Shown: in pieces, positions 42,647 to 52,227 of the stretch | Position numbering within the stretch: position 1 is the first letter of the stretch | How the letters are laid out: every line of letters starts with the position of its first letter | Origin: an uncultured Atopostipes sp. | Lineage (GTDB): Bacteria > Bacillota > Bacilli > Lactobacillales > Carnobacteriaceae_A | Assembly (NCBI GenBank): GCA_910588235.1 | Contig: CAJUOQ010000009.1 | Location: 1-63,492 of the forward strand | Length of the DNA stretch: 63,492 nucleotides | Direction of reading: 5' to 3' | Translations under genes and position numbers: made by a program | Notes under the pieces: model-generated | The model's input: only the letters and a program-made list of their open reading frames with translations | Database searches by the model: none | Told to the model about the DNA's origin: nothing

Positions 42647-43789
42647 TTAGAAGGTCCGGGCATTGGGCTCATTATAACCGTATTCTTCGAAAAAGGCTTC
42701 TTTAAAATCAAGCAAGTTATCGTTACGGATCGCTTCCCGGATTTGTTCCATTAAATGCGTTAAGAAACGCAGGTTATGAATGGACGTGAGACGCACACCT
42801 AAAATTTCATCTGTATTAAATAAATGACGCACATACGCTCGGGAATAATTACGACAAGTATAGCAATCACAATTTTCATCAATCGGGCGCCAATCCTTTT
42901 TATACGTCGCATTTTTCACTTTGAGGCGTCCTTTGCTGGTCATCGTTGTACCGTTCCGCGCAATCCGGGTCGGCAGCACACAGTCAAAGATATCAACCCC
43001 ACGGATCACACTTTCAATTAAAGCTGCTGGCGTCCCTACGCCCATTAAGTACCGCGTTTTATCTTCCGGTAATTCCGGTGTCGTATATTCTAAAACTTCA
43101 TACATTTCTTGGTGCGTCTCTCCCACTGAAAGACCACCGATCGAATAACCGGAGAAATCCATACTTCGTAAATCCCGGGCATGCTGGATGCGTAAATCTT
43201 TATAGCCGCCCCCTTGGACAATCCCAAATAAACCTTGCGTGTCCCAATTTTCGTGGGCTTCTAATCCTCTTTCTGCCCACCGCGTCGTCCGAGCGACCGA
43301 TTGTTTCATATAGTCATAAGACTCATTAAACGGCGGGCATTCATCGAAACTCATGATCACATCCGCTCCCAGTTCATTTTGAATTTGGATGGATTTTTCA
43401 GGAGATAAAAACTGCGCACTTCCGTCTAAATGACTTTTGAAATGCACGCCATTTTCTTTAATCTCGCGTGTATCGGCTAAAGAAAAGACTTGGAAGCCGC
43501 CGGAATCGGTCAAGATCCCTTGGTCCCAATTCATAAACTCATGCAAGCCCCCCGCTTCCTCAATTAATTCCGACCCTGGACGAAGCCATAAATGATAGGT
43601 ATTGCTTAAAATAATCCCTGCGCCCATCGCTTTTAACTCTTCGGGGGTCATCGCCTTTACGGTCGCTTGCGTCCCCACCGGCATAAACATTGGGGTCTCA
43701 TAAGTCCCGTTGGGTGTTTCAAGCTTCCCCAACCGGGCACCGGTATGTTTTTCTTTTTTCTCTAATGTATAATTTACTGGATGTTTCAA
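42647..43789 (-). CDS. tgt: tRNA-guanine transglycosylase
   Basis: Exchanges guanine 34 of tRNAs with GUN anticodons for preQ1. Catalytic motifs: LTDSGGFQVFSL (Asp near 90), SFDECPP and VLPTRIARNG (nucleophile Asp nearby in DIFDCVLPT); zinc ligands CDCYTC and a downstream His. A GTG at 43813 opens the frame but lacks a ribosome site; the TTG at 43789, eight bases after AAAGGGA, is preferred (380 residues). Acts just before QueA in the queuosine pathway, and its gene adjoins queA. Confidence 0.92.
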   Translation of the reverse strand: MKHPVNYTLEKKEKHTGARLGKLETPNGTYETPMFMPVGTQATVKAMTPEELKAMGAGIILSNTYHLWLRPGSELIEEAGGLHEFMNWDQGILTDSGGFQVFSLADTREIKENGVHFKSHLDGSAQFLSPEKSIQIQNELGADVIMSFDECPPFNESYDYMKQSVARTTRWAERGLEAHENWDTQGLFGIVQGGGYKDLRIQHARDLRSMDFSGYSIGGLSVGETHQEMYEVLEYTTPELPEDKTRYLMGVGTPAALIESVIRGVDIFDCVLPTRIARNGTTMTSKGRLKVKNATYKKDWRPIDENCDCYTCRNYSRAYVRHLFNTDEILGVRLTSIHNLRFLTHLMEQIREAIRNDNLLDFKEAFFEEYGYNEPNARTF

Positions 43790-43827
43790 ACTGATATTCC
43801 CTTTCTTGATCACTTCAAAATTTTTAC

Positions 43828-44865
43828 TTACTGAATAAACATCGCGTCGCCAAAACTAAAGAAACGATATTTTTCTGCCACCGCATGTTGATAAGCTTCT
43901 AAGATCAATTCACGGCCAGCAAAAGCACTCACTAACATAATCAGTGTGGATTTAGGCAAATGAAAATTCGTTAAAAAAGCATCGACATATTGGAAGGTGT
44001 AACCGGGCTTAATAAAAATATCGGTCCAGCCGCTCGCTGCCTGTAATTCACCCTCAAATTGCTGAGCGATCGTTTCTAAGGTGCGGATACTGGTCGTCCC
44101 GACCACAATCACGCGTCCACCTTTTGCTTTGGTTTCATTTAACAATGCAGCGGTTTCTGCGGACAGACGGTAAAATTCACTATGCATTTTATGATTCTCA
44201 ACATCCTCAGCTTTTATCGGGCGGAAAGTACCTAAACCGACATGCAGCGTTAAGAAGGCCAACTTGACCCCTTTGTCTTTAATCTTTTGGAGGACTTCCT
44301 CCGTAAAATGCAAACCAGCTGTCGGGGCTGCCGCGGAACCATTCTCTTCCGCATACACCGTCTGGTAACGCTCCGGTTCCTCTAATTTTTCGGTAATGTA
44401 AGGCGGTAACGGCATTTCCCCTAACTCTTCTAAAACTTCTAAAAAGATCCCATCATAGGAAAATTCTAACAAGCGTCCGCCAGTGTCTAATTTATCGATT
44501 ACAGTGGCGGTTAAGCGGCCATCTCCAAACGAAATTTCCGTTCCAATTTTCGCTTTTTTCGCTGGGTTCATTAATGTTTCCCAACAATCGCCTTCGGTAT
44601 TCGTTAACAATAACACCTCTAAATGCGCGCCCGTTTCTACTTTGGTTCCAAATAAACGGGCAGGTAAGACTCGCGTATTGTTCATCACGAGCGCATCATT
44701 GGGTTGTAATTGGTCAATAATATCCGTGAATTTAGCGTCTTGAATCGTTTCTTTTTGATGATCTAGAATCATTAAGCGCGAGGCACTCCGGTCTTTTAGG
44801 GGCACTTGCGCGATCAACTCATCGGGTAAATTAAAATCAAAATCTTCTGTCTTAAAATTACGCAC
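43828..44865 (-). CDS. queA: S-adenosylmethionine:tRNA ribosyltransferase-isomerase
   Basis: Converts preQ1-modified tRNA to epoxyqueuosine-tRNA with the ribosyl part of S-adenosylmethionine. 345 residues; conserved segments LPDELIAQVPLKDRSASRL at the start, VLPARLFGTK, SAAAPTAGLHFT and KPGYTF...TNFHLPKSTL. Begins with GTG; its ribosome site is weak, and an ATG 13 bases earlier in another frame opens a five-codon ORF whose TAA overlaps the start, so coupling is possible. Confidence 0.94.
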   Translation of the reverse strand: MRNFKTEDFDFNLPDELIAQVPLKDRSASRLMILDHQKETIQDAKFTDIIDQLQPNDALVMNNTRVLPARLFGTKVETGAHLEVLLLTNTEGDCWETLMNPAKKAKIGTEISFGDGRLTATVIDKLDTGGRLLEFSYDGIFLEVLEELGEMPLPPYITEKLEEPERYQTVYAEENGSAAAPTAGLHFTEEVLQKIKDKGVKLAFLTLHVGLGTFRPIKAEDVENHKMHSEFYRLSAETAALLNETKAKGGRVIVVGTTSIRTLETIAQQFEGELQAASGWTDIFIKPGYTFQYVDAFLTNFHLPKSTLIMLVSAFAGRELILEAYQHAVAEKYRFFSFGDAMFIQ

Positions 44866-44946
44866 TGTTTTTCATCACTTTCTTATCCATTAAAATTAAA
44901 AATATTCTTTGGTCACGGCTAGTGGTCTATTGTTTAAAAGCACCTT

Positions 44947-45963
44947 TTACTGTCCCTTGCTCTCCCAAAAGGGTAAATTTAAATGACGATAGGCCTTTTC
45001 GGTCGCGACGCGTCCGCGCGGTGTCCGTTGAATAAAACCTTCTTGGAGTAAATAGGGCTCTACCATATCTTCAATTGTATCAATGTCTTCTCCGACATTG
45101 GCCGCTAAGGTATTTAAACCGACCGGGCCCCCTTTGTATAACTCGATAATCACTTCTAATATTTTCTGATCAACAGTATCTAAGCCGGCTTTATCGACAT
45201 TCAACATATTCAAGGCCTCAGTCGCGACGGGTTCGGTAATCAGGCCATCCGCTTCCACTTCCGCAAAATCACGCACTCGCTTCAATAAGCGGTTCGCCAC
45301 CCGTGGTGTTCCGCGTGAACGTTTCGCCACTTCCAACGCGCCGGCTTCTTCAATCTCCGCGCGAAGCACATTGCTTGTGCGGTAGATAATCTCACTCAAG
45401 CTGTCGACGGTATAATAAGCCATATGCGACACAATTCCAAAACGATCCCGTAAAGGCGCCGATAAAAGACCCGCTCGCGTCGTTGCACCAATTAAGGTAA
45501 AAGGCGGCAGTGAAAAATGAACCGGTCGGGCCGTATCGCCTTCTCCGATAATAATATCTATGTAGAAATCTTCCATCGCCGAGTACAGCATTTCCTCCAC
45601 AAAGCGAGGCAAGCGATGAATTTCATCGATAAATAAAATACCGCCCGGCTCTAAATCATTCAGCAAAGCGACAATATCCCCGGCTTTATCGATCGCTGGC
45701 CCACTGGTGGTGCGGATACTCGTGCCCATTTCATTGGCAATGACCATCGCCATCGTTGTTTTCCCTAAACCAGGAGGTCCATACAGCAAGACATGATCAA
45801 GCGCTTCTTGACGATTTTGCGCGGCTTTAATATAAATGGAAATTTCTTTTTTAAGCTTTTCTTGACCAATATACTGATGCAGCCTTTGCGGGCGTAAAGA
45901 TACTTCTTCACTACTCTCTTGTTCGTCCATTAACTCTCCCGAAATCATCCGTTCTTGATCCAC
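44947..45963 (-). CDS. ruvB: Holliday junction helicase motor RuvB
   Basis: Hexameric AAA+ motor that drives branch migration with RuvA. Walker A GPPGLGKTT near residues 61-69, Walker B LFIDEIHR near 111-118, sensor I GATTRAG near 162 and the winged-helix C-terminus with RTPRGRVATEKAY. 338 residues. GTG start behind GAGGAGG. Downstream of ruvA by 23 bases. Confidence 0.97.
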   Translation of the reverse strand: MDQERMISGELMDEQESSEEVSLRPQRLHQYIGQEKLKKEISIYIKAAQNRQEALDHVLLYGPPGLGKTTMAMVIANEMGTSIRTTSGPAIDKAGDIVALLNDLEPGGILFIDEIHRLPRFVEEMLYSAMEDFYIDIIIGEGDTARPVHFSLPPFTLIGATTRAGLLSAPLRDRFGIVSHMAYYTVDSLSEIIYRTSNVLRAEIEEAGALEVAKRSRGTPRVANRLLKRVRDFAEVEADGLITEPVATEALNMLNVDKAGLDTVDQKILEVIIELYKGGPVGLNTLAANVGEDIDTIEDMVEPYLLQEGFIQRTPRGRVATEKAYRHLNLPFWESKGQ

Positions 45964-45986
45964 AATCTTTTACCTCCTCAAAATGA

Positions 45987-46589
45987 TTAATAAATTAAGT
46001 ACTTGAGCGCTTCTCGGATATAGTCATCCGCTGGCATTTCGTCTAATGCTTCTAGTTTAGGTAGGACTTTCTTAATGTCCCGCTTAGTGTAGCCTAAAAC
46101 ATTCAAAGCTTCGACCGCTTCATCTAAAGCATGATTGGCCGTTGTTTCTTTCTCAGTAGGCCCAAAGACTTCCGTCACTTCGGGTGAAAGTTCTGACAGT
46201 TTCCCTTGCAGATCCAAAATAATCTGTGAAGCTGTTTTCTTCCCGACGCCCGGAAAATTTTGTAAGTATTTGATGTTATTATTTTCAATTGCTTGAATCA
46301 GTCCCACATGATCTTCTGCCGCTAAAATCGCTAACGCACTTTTCGGACCAATGCCTGAGACTCCAATCAATTTCAAAAATAACTCTTTTTCAGCGCGATT
46401 AATAAATCCATATAAACGGATGTCATCTTGCGTCACGCTTTGATAAATATAAATTGTCATTTCCTGGTGCATCTGACTCGATAACCGGAAAGGGTTAGCG
46501 ATCAGCACATGATAGCCGATGCCCTGATTATCTAGCACTAAATAACTAGGCGTCACCTCTTGCACCGTTCCTTTGATGTATTCGTACAT
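45987..46589 (-). CDS. ruvA: Holliday junction DNA helicase subunit RuvA
   Basis: Tetrameric junction-binding protein. N-terminal OB fold, two helix-hairpin-helix motifs (LIGVSGIGPKSALAIL near residues 72-87 and NFPGVGKKTASQIILDL near 109-125) and a small C-terminal domain (VEALNVLGYTKRDIKK) that binds RuvB. 200 residues. First gene of the operon that ends with comN. Confidence 0.96.
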   Translation of the reverse strand: MYEYIKGTVQEVTPSYLVLDNQGIGYHVLIANPFRLSSQMHQEMTIYIYQSVTQDDIRLYGFINRAEKELFLKLIGVSGIGPKSALAILAAEDHVGLIQAIENNNIKYLQNFPGVGKKTASQIILDLQGKLSELSPEVTEVFGPTEKETTANHALDEAVEALNVLGYTKRDIKKVLPKLEALDEMPADDYIREALKYLIY

Positions 46590-46644
46590 TTTTCGAATAG
46601 CTCCTCACTTATTTCCAAAATTCCTTCTCATTATAACACAGAAA

Positions 46645-46668
46645 GGCCCTAGCCTAAATGCTAGGGCC
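46645..46668 (-). terminator. Stem-loop behind msrB
   Basis: Perfect 9-bp stem GGCCCTAGC/GCTAGGGCC with a 6-base loop between msrB and ruvA. The T run behind it is poor on the minus strand and good (TCTATTTTTT) on the plus strand, so direction is uncertain. Confidence 0.6.
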
Positions 46669-46701
46669 GATCTATTTTTTCATTTTATAGGGCGCGTGCC
46701 T

Positions 46702-47145
46702 TTATTCAAATTCAGCGAGGTATTCGCCATAACCTTCGTTTTCTAACTCTTTCTTCGGAACAAAACGCATGGCTGCTGAATTGACGCAGTAGCGTAAGCC
46801 CCCTTTGGCTTGTGGGCCGTCGGTAAAGACATGGCCTAAATGAGAGTCTGCTTCCCGACTTCTCACTTCGGTTCGTTCCATTCCAAACGATTGATCGCGG
46901 TGTTCCGTCACGCCACGTTTTTTAATCGGTTGGGTGAAAGAAGGCCAACCACAGCCTGCATCGTATTTATCGTTAGATGAAAAGAGCGGCTCACCACTCA
47001 CCACATCGACGAAAATACCATCTTCGTAAAAGTCATCATATTCACCAGTAAATGCACGTTCGGTCGCATTTTCTTGCGTAACCGCATATTGTTCAGGTGT
47101 TAAACGATTTTTTAATTCTTCGGTTGTTTCTTTTCTATTCATCAT
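46702..47145 (-). CDS. msrB: Peptide methionine (R)-S-oxide reductase MsrB
   Basis: Repairs methionine R-sulfoxide. 147 residues with GCGWPSF (near 71-77), RSREADSHLGHVF (near 99-111) and the catalytic Cys in RYCVNSAAM (near 124-132). No signal peptide, so it is the cytoplasmic form, and no MsrA is fused. Monocistronic. AGAGGGG precedes the paired ATGs. Confidence 0.95.
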   Translation of the reverse strand: MMNRKETTEELKNRLTPEQYAVTQENATERAFTGEYDDFYEDGIFVDVVSGEPLFSSNDKYDAGCGWPSFTQPIKKRGVTEHRDQSFGMERTEVRSREADSHLGHVFTDGPQAKGGLRYCVNSAAMRFVPKKELENEGYGEYLAEFE

Positions 47146-47194
47146 AATATCCCCTCTTTATTATTTTACCAAGAATAGGATTTCATGTAAAACA

Positions 47195-47236
47195 AAGTGC
47201 TCCAAAACCCGTAATTTAACGGGCCTTCGAGCACTT
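47195..47236 (-). terminator. Terminator behind the small acidic protein gene
   Basis: AAGTGCTC/GAGCACTT with an inner CCCGT/ACGGG stem; a T-rich run follows on the minus strand, and TTTTTGCTT on the plus strand. Confidence 0.8.
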
Positions 47237-47259
47237 TTTGCTTCTTTTCAATGCAACGA

Positions 47260-47481
47260 TTATTCGTCGGTCTCGTCTTTAACTTCTTTTTCATCAATCA
47301 CGACATCATCGCGATCTGCTTTATCTTTAGGTTCTTTGTGGCCGTCATCTTCTTGGTCTTCAATCTCTTCACGAACCTCTTCGTTTAAACCAAATTCATA
47401 CTGCTCGTCCATTAATTCTTTCTTTTGAGTATCGTCTTGCGTTTCGTCATGTTCTTTTTTTGACTGTTCATCTTTTGCCAT
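47260..47481 (-). CDS. Small acidic hydrophilic protein
   Basis: 73 residues, about half of them Asp, Glu or Lys, without hydrophobic core or Cys; likely intrinsically disordered. No family recognised. Reasons to accept it: a clear ribosome site (GGAAGCGG) eight bases before ATG, a dedicated terminator, and base composition like its neighbours. Stress-type hydrophilins are one possibility, without proof. Confidence 0.6.
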   Translation of the reverse strand: MAKDEQSKKEHDETQDDTQKKELMDEQYEFGLNEEVREEIEDQEDDGHKEPKDKADRDDVVIDEKEVKDETDE

Positions 47482-47599
47482 GAATAACCGCTTCCTTTCA
47501 AAAGTAAGTGTTCTGTTCTAATCACTCTTTGTGACTCACCATCATTTTAGATCACAGTTATGATTTTTTCTAGCATTATGCTTAGACCCACTTCGAAAA

Positions 47600-49513
47600 T
47601 TAATGACTGTCTTGAATACGTTTAAACATTTTCTCTAAATCACGCGTAGTCATTTTCACGACGACGGGACGCCCGTGGGGACAATTATAAGGATTTTCGC
47701 ATTGAGGTAACTGTTCAATTAAAGCGACTGCCTCCTCATCACTTAAGCGATGGTTGGCTTTGATCGACCGTTTACAGCTCATCATAATCGCCGTAGCTTC
47801 CCGAAACATACCGACGGACAGATTTTTTTGTTCTAAGAAGAAGTCAATCATCTCTTCGATGGTATCTTGTTCTTGACCGGGAATGATCCAGGTCGGATGT
47901 TCACGCACGATAAAACTATTTTGACCAAAAGGTTCCAAGCTCACGCCCGCATCCGCTAAAGTATCCAAATGATCCGAAATGATGAGCACTTCATCGCTCG
48001 GATACTCTAACACAATCGGCACCAGCAACTCCTGCATCGACACGCCCGTATCGGCTAGTTGTTCTTTATAATATTCATATTTGATCCGTTCTTGTGCGGC
48101 ATGCTGATCAATAAAGAATAAACCTTCTGCGTTTTGCGTGAGTAAATAAGTGCCATGCAACTGTCCGATATATTCCAGTTCTGGGAATTGCCCGGTCGCT
48201 TCTTCATTATAATTTTTCCGCTCCGCTGTTTCCGCCAAAGCGAGCGCTGAGTCTTCCTCATCTACACGATGCGTCAAATGCGAGGAGGTTTCCGCTTCCT
48301 CAAGGTCGTTTTCGCTTTCCGCTACATACTCCGTGGCTGCTGGGTCATATTCCGGCAGTGGCGGTTGTGGCGGCTCATTTTGAAGATCTTTTGGTTTTTC
48401 TTCTGGAAAAGCAAAACTTGTTTTCGGTCTCTGTTCCGTTCGAAATTCAAAATTCATTTGTTCCGTTTTTTCTGTCGGTGGTTGCGGTGCTGAACGCGTT
48501 TCTTCTGCCGCTGAACCAGGAATACGAACTTCTTGGTGCATCGTTTCATGGATCACTTCTTTAATTAACTGCCCCAGTTCGTCTTCTGAACTGATACGGA
48601 TCTGCTGTTTGGTCGGATGCACGTTGACATCAAGCAATAAGGGATCCATCTCAATATTGATCACACTGATTGGAAAACGACCAATCATTAATGTTGAACC
48701 GTAGCCAGCGGTAATAGCCCGCGTGAGCGCAAAATTTCGAATATGACGGCCGTTGACAATTAAAGTGATATAAGAGTTATTCGCTCGTGTTAATTCCGGT
48801 AAGGACGTATAACCCGTTACTTTAAAGTCAAAGTTCTCTGCTTCGATCGCGCGCATTTTACGGGCCACATTTACCCCATAAACACCTGCGATCGCTTGGC
48901 GCACATCACCATTTCCGACTGATTTCAACAGTAAGTTGCCTTCATTGTAAAATTCAAAGGAAATACTCGGATTAGCCAAGGCAAAGCGGTTCATGTAATT
49001 AGTGACGTGTGAGATCTCGGTTTTCAAGGAGCGAATATGTTTTAAGCGAGCTGGAGTGTTGTAAAATAATTGTTCCACTTTAATGGTAGAACCACGGCGC
49101 GCCGGCGCGGAAGTATTTTCGACAATCTCGCCACCTTCTAAATATAGTCGTTTCCCCTTTTTCCCTGTTTGTGCCGTTTCAATCGTAAGCTCTGAAACGG
49201 AAGCAATACTCGGTAAAGCTTCGCCACGAAAACCTAGAGTCCGGATCCGAAACAACTCATCCGTCGTATATAATTTACTGGTTGCGTGACGTTCAAAGGC
49301 CCGTTCCACATCGTCCGCCGCAATGCCTGCACCATTATCGGTGATGACAATTTTTTGCAGCCCCGCTTCTTCAATCTCTACTTTGATTTGTGTACTTCCC
49401 GCATCAATCGCATTTTCCACCAATTCTTTGACCACGGAAGCCGGTCGTTCGACCACCTCTCCCGCGGCGATTTGGTTTGCTAGTGATTGATTAAGTATTT
49501 CAATAGTGGCCAT
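47600..49513 (-). CDS. mutL: DNA mismatch repair protein MutL
   Basis: GHKL ATPase that couples MutS to strand incision. N-terminal motifs: ELVENAIDAG (near 31-40), DNGAGI, RHATSKL and GFRGEALPSIASV. The C-terminal domain has the endonuclease motif DQHAAQERIKYE and NCPHGRPVV, so it is the nicking type found in hosts without MutH. The frame opens at 49540, but ATG at 49513 behind GGGAGG is preferred: 637 residues, beginning MATIEILNQSL. Follows mutS by about 30 bases. Confidence 0.95.
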   Translation of the reverse strand: MATIEILNQSLANQIAAGEVVERPASVVKELVENAIDAGSTQIKVEIEEAGLQKIVITDNGAGIAADDVERAFERHATSKLYTTDELFRIRTLGFRGEALPSIASVSELTIETAQTGKKGKRLYLEGGEIVENTSAPARRGSTIKVEQLFYNTPARLKHIRSLKTEISHVTNYMNRFALANPSISFEFYNEGNLLLKSVGNGDVRQAIAGVYGVNVARKMRAIEAENFDFKVTGYTSLPELTRANNSYITLIVNGRHIRNFALTRAITAGYGSTLMIGRFPISVINIEMDPLLLDVNVHPTKQQIRISSEDELGQLIKEVIHETMHQEVRIPGSAAEETRSAPQPPTEKTEQMNFEFRTEQRPKTSFAFPEEKPKDLQNEPPQPPLPEYDPAATEYVAESENDLEEAETSSHLTHRVDEEDSALALAETAERKNYNEEATGQFPELEYIGQLHGTYLLTQNAEGLFFIDQHAAQERIKYEYYKEQLADTGVSMQELLVPIVLEYPSDEVLIISDHLDTLADAGVSLEPFGQNSFIVREHPTWIIPGQEQDTIEEMIDFFLEQKNLSVGMFREATAIMMSCKRSIKANHRLSDEEAVALIEQLPQCENPYNCPHGRPVVVKMTTRDLEKMFKRIQDSH

Positions 49514-49545
49514 TACATCCGCCTCCCTTCTACATTTCACCTTTT

Positions 49546-52191
49546 TTAACTTTGTAATTTATTTTGTAATTCATTTAACACATTCATCGCTTGGAGGGGC
49601 GTGAGATTCATCACGTCTAATTTCTGCAAGTCTTTTAAGACTTCTTCTTCCTCCTGGGACCAAGTGCCATTGAATAAAGACAGTTGGCCGGCGTCTGCAT
49701 CTTCTTCTGTTTCTATTTCTGCTTCTTTTGGTGTGGTTTCTGTTGTTGTTTCCGTTTCGGTTGTTGTGGGTTCGGAAACGATCGGTGATTCTGCGTTTTT
49801 CTGTTCCAAGGCTTCTAAAATAGTGGAAGCTCGTTGGAGTAAAGACGACGGTAAACCTGCGAGTTTGGCTACTTGCACGCCATAACTTTTATCGGCTGAA
49901 CCGGGCGCCATTTTATGCAGAAAGACTAAGTTACCGTCTTCTTCCACCGCTCCCACATGAATATTTTGAAGATGCTCCAACCGCTCTTCTAACACGGTCA
50001 ATTCATGATAGTGGGTAGAAAATAAAGTTTTAGCGCCTACTTTATCGTGCACAAATTCAATAATCGCTTCCGCTAAAGCCATCCCATCATAAGTCGCCGT
50101 TCCACGACCAATTTCATCAAATAACAATAAACTATTTGGTGTTGCATTCGAAATGGCTTGGTTCGTTTCATTCATTTCGACCATAAATGTACTTTGTCCG
50201 GAGATTAAATCATCCATCGCCCCAATTCGAGCAAAGACTTGGTCAAAAATCGGTAAGGCTGCTTGGTCCGCTGGAATAAAACAACCCATCTGCGCCATAA
50301 TAATAATCAAGGCAACTTGCCGCATATACGTACTTTTACCCGACATATTCGGTCCGGTAATCAGCAAAATATCCGTGCCATCAGCTAATGCTACATCATT
50401 GGGCACATATTCTTGTTGTTCCATTACGCGTTCAACGACCGGGTGTCGCCCTTCTTCAATCCGAATATCTTGGCTTTCTTCATGGAAAGTGGGACGAGTA
50501 TAATGGTAATCTTCACTCACTTGTGCAAAACTTTGCAGCACATCGATTTGCGCAATTAGACGCGCTAACTTCTGCAGTCGTTCAATTTCTTCCTTCACTT
50601 GTTCACGCACGCTCACAAATAATTCATACTCCAGCGCTTGCGATTTTTCTTCCGCTTCTAAAATGGTCGATTCCATCTCTTTAAGTTCGGGCGTAATAAA
50701 ACGTTCCGAATTCGTCAACGTCTGTTTTCGCTCATAACGCCCTTCTTCTAAACGATCCAGGTTCGCTTTCGTCACTTCGATAAAGTAACCAAACACTTTA
50801 TTAAAACCAACTTTTAGGTTGCGAATTCCGGTAGCTTCTCGTTCTTTCGCTTCTAATTCTGCTAGCCACTGTTTGCCGTTCGTCATGGCGTCACGATATT
50901 TATCCAACTGCTCATGAAAGTGATCTTTAATAATTTCACCTTCTGTAATGGAAATCGGTGGTTCATCCTCAATGGCTCGCTCCAGCAAAGTCGTGACTTC
51001 TTCGACGGGATCAATCTGCGCCAGCAGCTGGTCCCAAACCCCATCCACATTCATCAACGATAAGATGTCAATCACCTGTGGAATTTGTTCCAGAGATCGT
51101 TTCAACTGAATCAAATCACGCGCATTGACCGTACCATAAGCGACTCGTCCGGCTAAACGCTCCAAATCATACACACGCGTCAAGACTTCATTCAGATCCG
51201 TGCGTTCAAAGAAATGGTTCATCATACTCTCGACTAAGTCTTGTCGGTTCGTGATGGCTTCTTTATTGATTAAAGGCTTGTCGAGCCAACTACGCAACAT
51301 CCGGCCGCCCATCGCTGTTTTGGTCTGATCTAAGACCCATAAGAGCGTCCCATCGCGTGTTCCATCCCGCAGCGAAGTCGTTAACTCTAAATTGCGGCGC
51401 ACTTCTTGCGTGTACATTAAATAATGCGTCGTATCGTAAGCTTCCGCTTTTTGTAAATGATCTAAACTCCGCATTTGCGTTTTCGCTAAATAATTTAATA
51501 ATAATTCCAATACCGGCAGTAATGTTTCATCCTCAATGGCGGTGGTCACTTCAGCAAACGTTTCTGCATCCATACCTTCTGCTTCTTTATTTAGAAAAGA
51601 AAAGACAATGCCTAAACGTTTTTCCAGATCCGTCCGTAAGGCCACATTTTCTCCTTCGTAAAAAAGCACTTCTTTCACTTCTAGGCCCGCAATTTCACTG
51701 TACACTTCTGATTGTGAACCTAGCTTAGTTGCTCGCAACTCACCCGTCGTTAAATCGACATACGCTAAAGCAAAAGTGCCTTGCTGCTCGAACACAGCCG
51801 CTAAGTAGTTGTTCTCATTTTCATGAACAACATCCCCTTGCATCACGGTTCCAGGAGTGATAACTTGCACCACTTCGCGCTTCACCATCCCTTTAGCCTC
51901 TTTGGGGTCTTCCACCTGCTCACAAATCGCTACCTTATAGCCTTTTCCAATTAGCGTATCAATATAACCTTGTGCCGAATGATGCGGAACGCCCGCCATC
52001 GGTACCGGCTCTTTGGCGTTTTTATTGCGGCTCGTCAAGGTTACTTCTAAAATTTGCGAAGCTTTAATTGCATCTTCGTAAAATAATTCATAAAAATCCC
52101 CAAGTCTAAAAAATAAAAACTCATTCGGGTATTCTTTTTTAATCTCAAAATATTGCTTCATCATTGGTGTCTGTTCTGTATCTTGAGGCAA
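49546..52191 (-). CDS. mutS: DNA mismatch recognition protein MutS
   Basis: Binds mismatches and recruits MutL. The mismatch-reading FFRLGDFYELFYEDA is near residues 27-41; the ATPase has Walker A TGPNMSGKST and LLFDEIGRGT. A Thr/Glu-rich insert (near 815-845) precedes a C-terminal QLSLF, the usual beta-clamp-binding type motif. A GTG at 52200 sits inside the ribosome site GAGGAG; the TTG at 52191, eight bases after it, is preferred (881 residues). Confidence 0.95.
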   Translation of the reverse strand: MPQDTEQTPMMKQYFEIKKEYPNEFLFFRLGDFYELFYEDAIKASQILEVTLTSRNKNAKEPVPMAGVPHHSAQGYIDTLIGKGYKVAICEQVEDPKEAKGMVKREVVQVITPGTVMQGDVVHENENNYLAAVFEQQGTFALAYVDLTTGELRATKLGSQSEVYSEIAGLEVKEVLFYEGENVALRTDLEKRLGIVFSFLNKEAEGMDAETFAEVTTAIEDETLLPVLELLLNYLAKTQMRSLDHLQKAEAYDTTHYLMYTQEVRRNLELTTSLRDGTRDGTLLWVLDQTKTAMGGRMLRSWLDKPLINKEAITNRQDLVESMMNHFFERTDLNEVLTRVYDLERLAGRVAYGTVNARDLIQLKRSLEQIPQVIDILSLMNVDGVWDQLLAQIDPVEEVTTLLERAIEDEPPISITEGEIIKDHFHEQLDKYRDAMTNGKQWLAELEAKEREATGIRNLKVGFNKVFGYFIEVTKANLDRLEEGRYERKQTLTNSERFITPELKEMESTILEAEEKSQALEYELFVSVREQVKEEIERLQKLARLIAQIDVLQSFAQVSEDYHYTRPTFHEESQDIRIEEGRHPVVERVMEQQEYVPNDVALADGTDILLITGPNMSGKSTYMRQVALIIIMAQMGCFIPADQAALPIFDQVFARIGAMDDLISGQSTFMVEMNETNQAISNATPNSLLLFDEIGRGTATYDGMALAEAIIEFVHDKVGAKTLFSTHYHELTVLEERLEHLQNIHVGAVEEDGNLVFLHKMAPGSADKSYGVQVAKLAGLPSSLLQRASTILEALEQKNAESPIVSEPTTTETETTTETTPKEAEIETEEDADAGQLSLFNGTWSQEEEEVLKDLQKLDVMNLTPLQAMNVLNELQNKLQS

Positions 52192-52227
52192 TCCTTTCAC
52201 TCCTCTAACATCTCTAAATATCTTGCT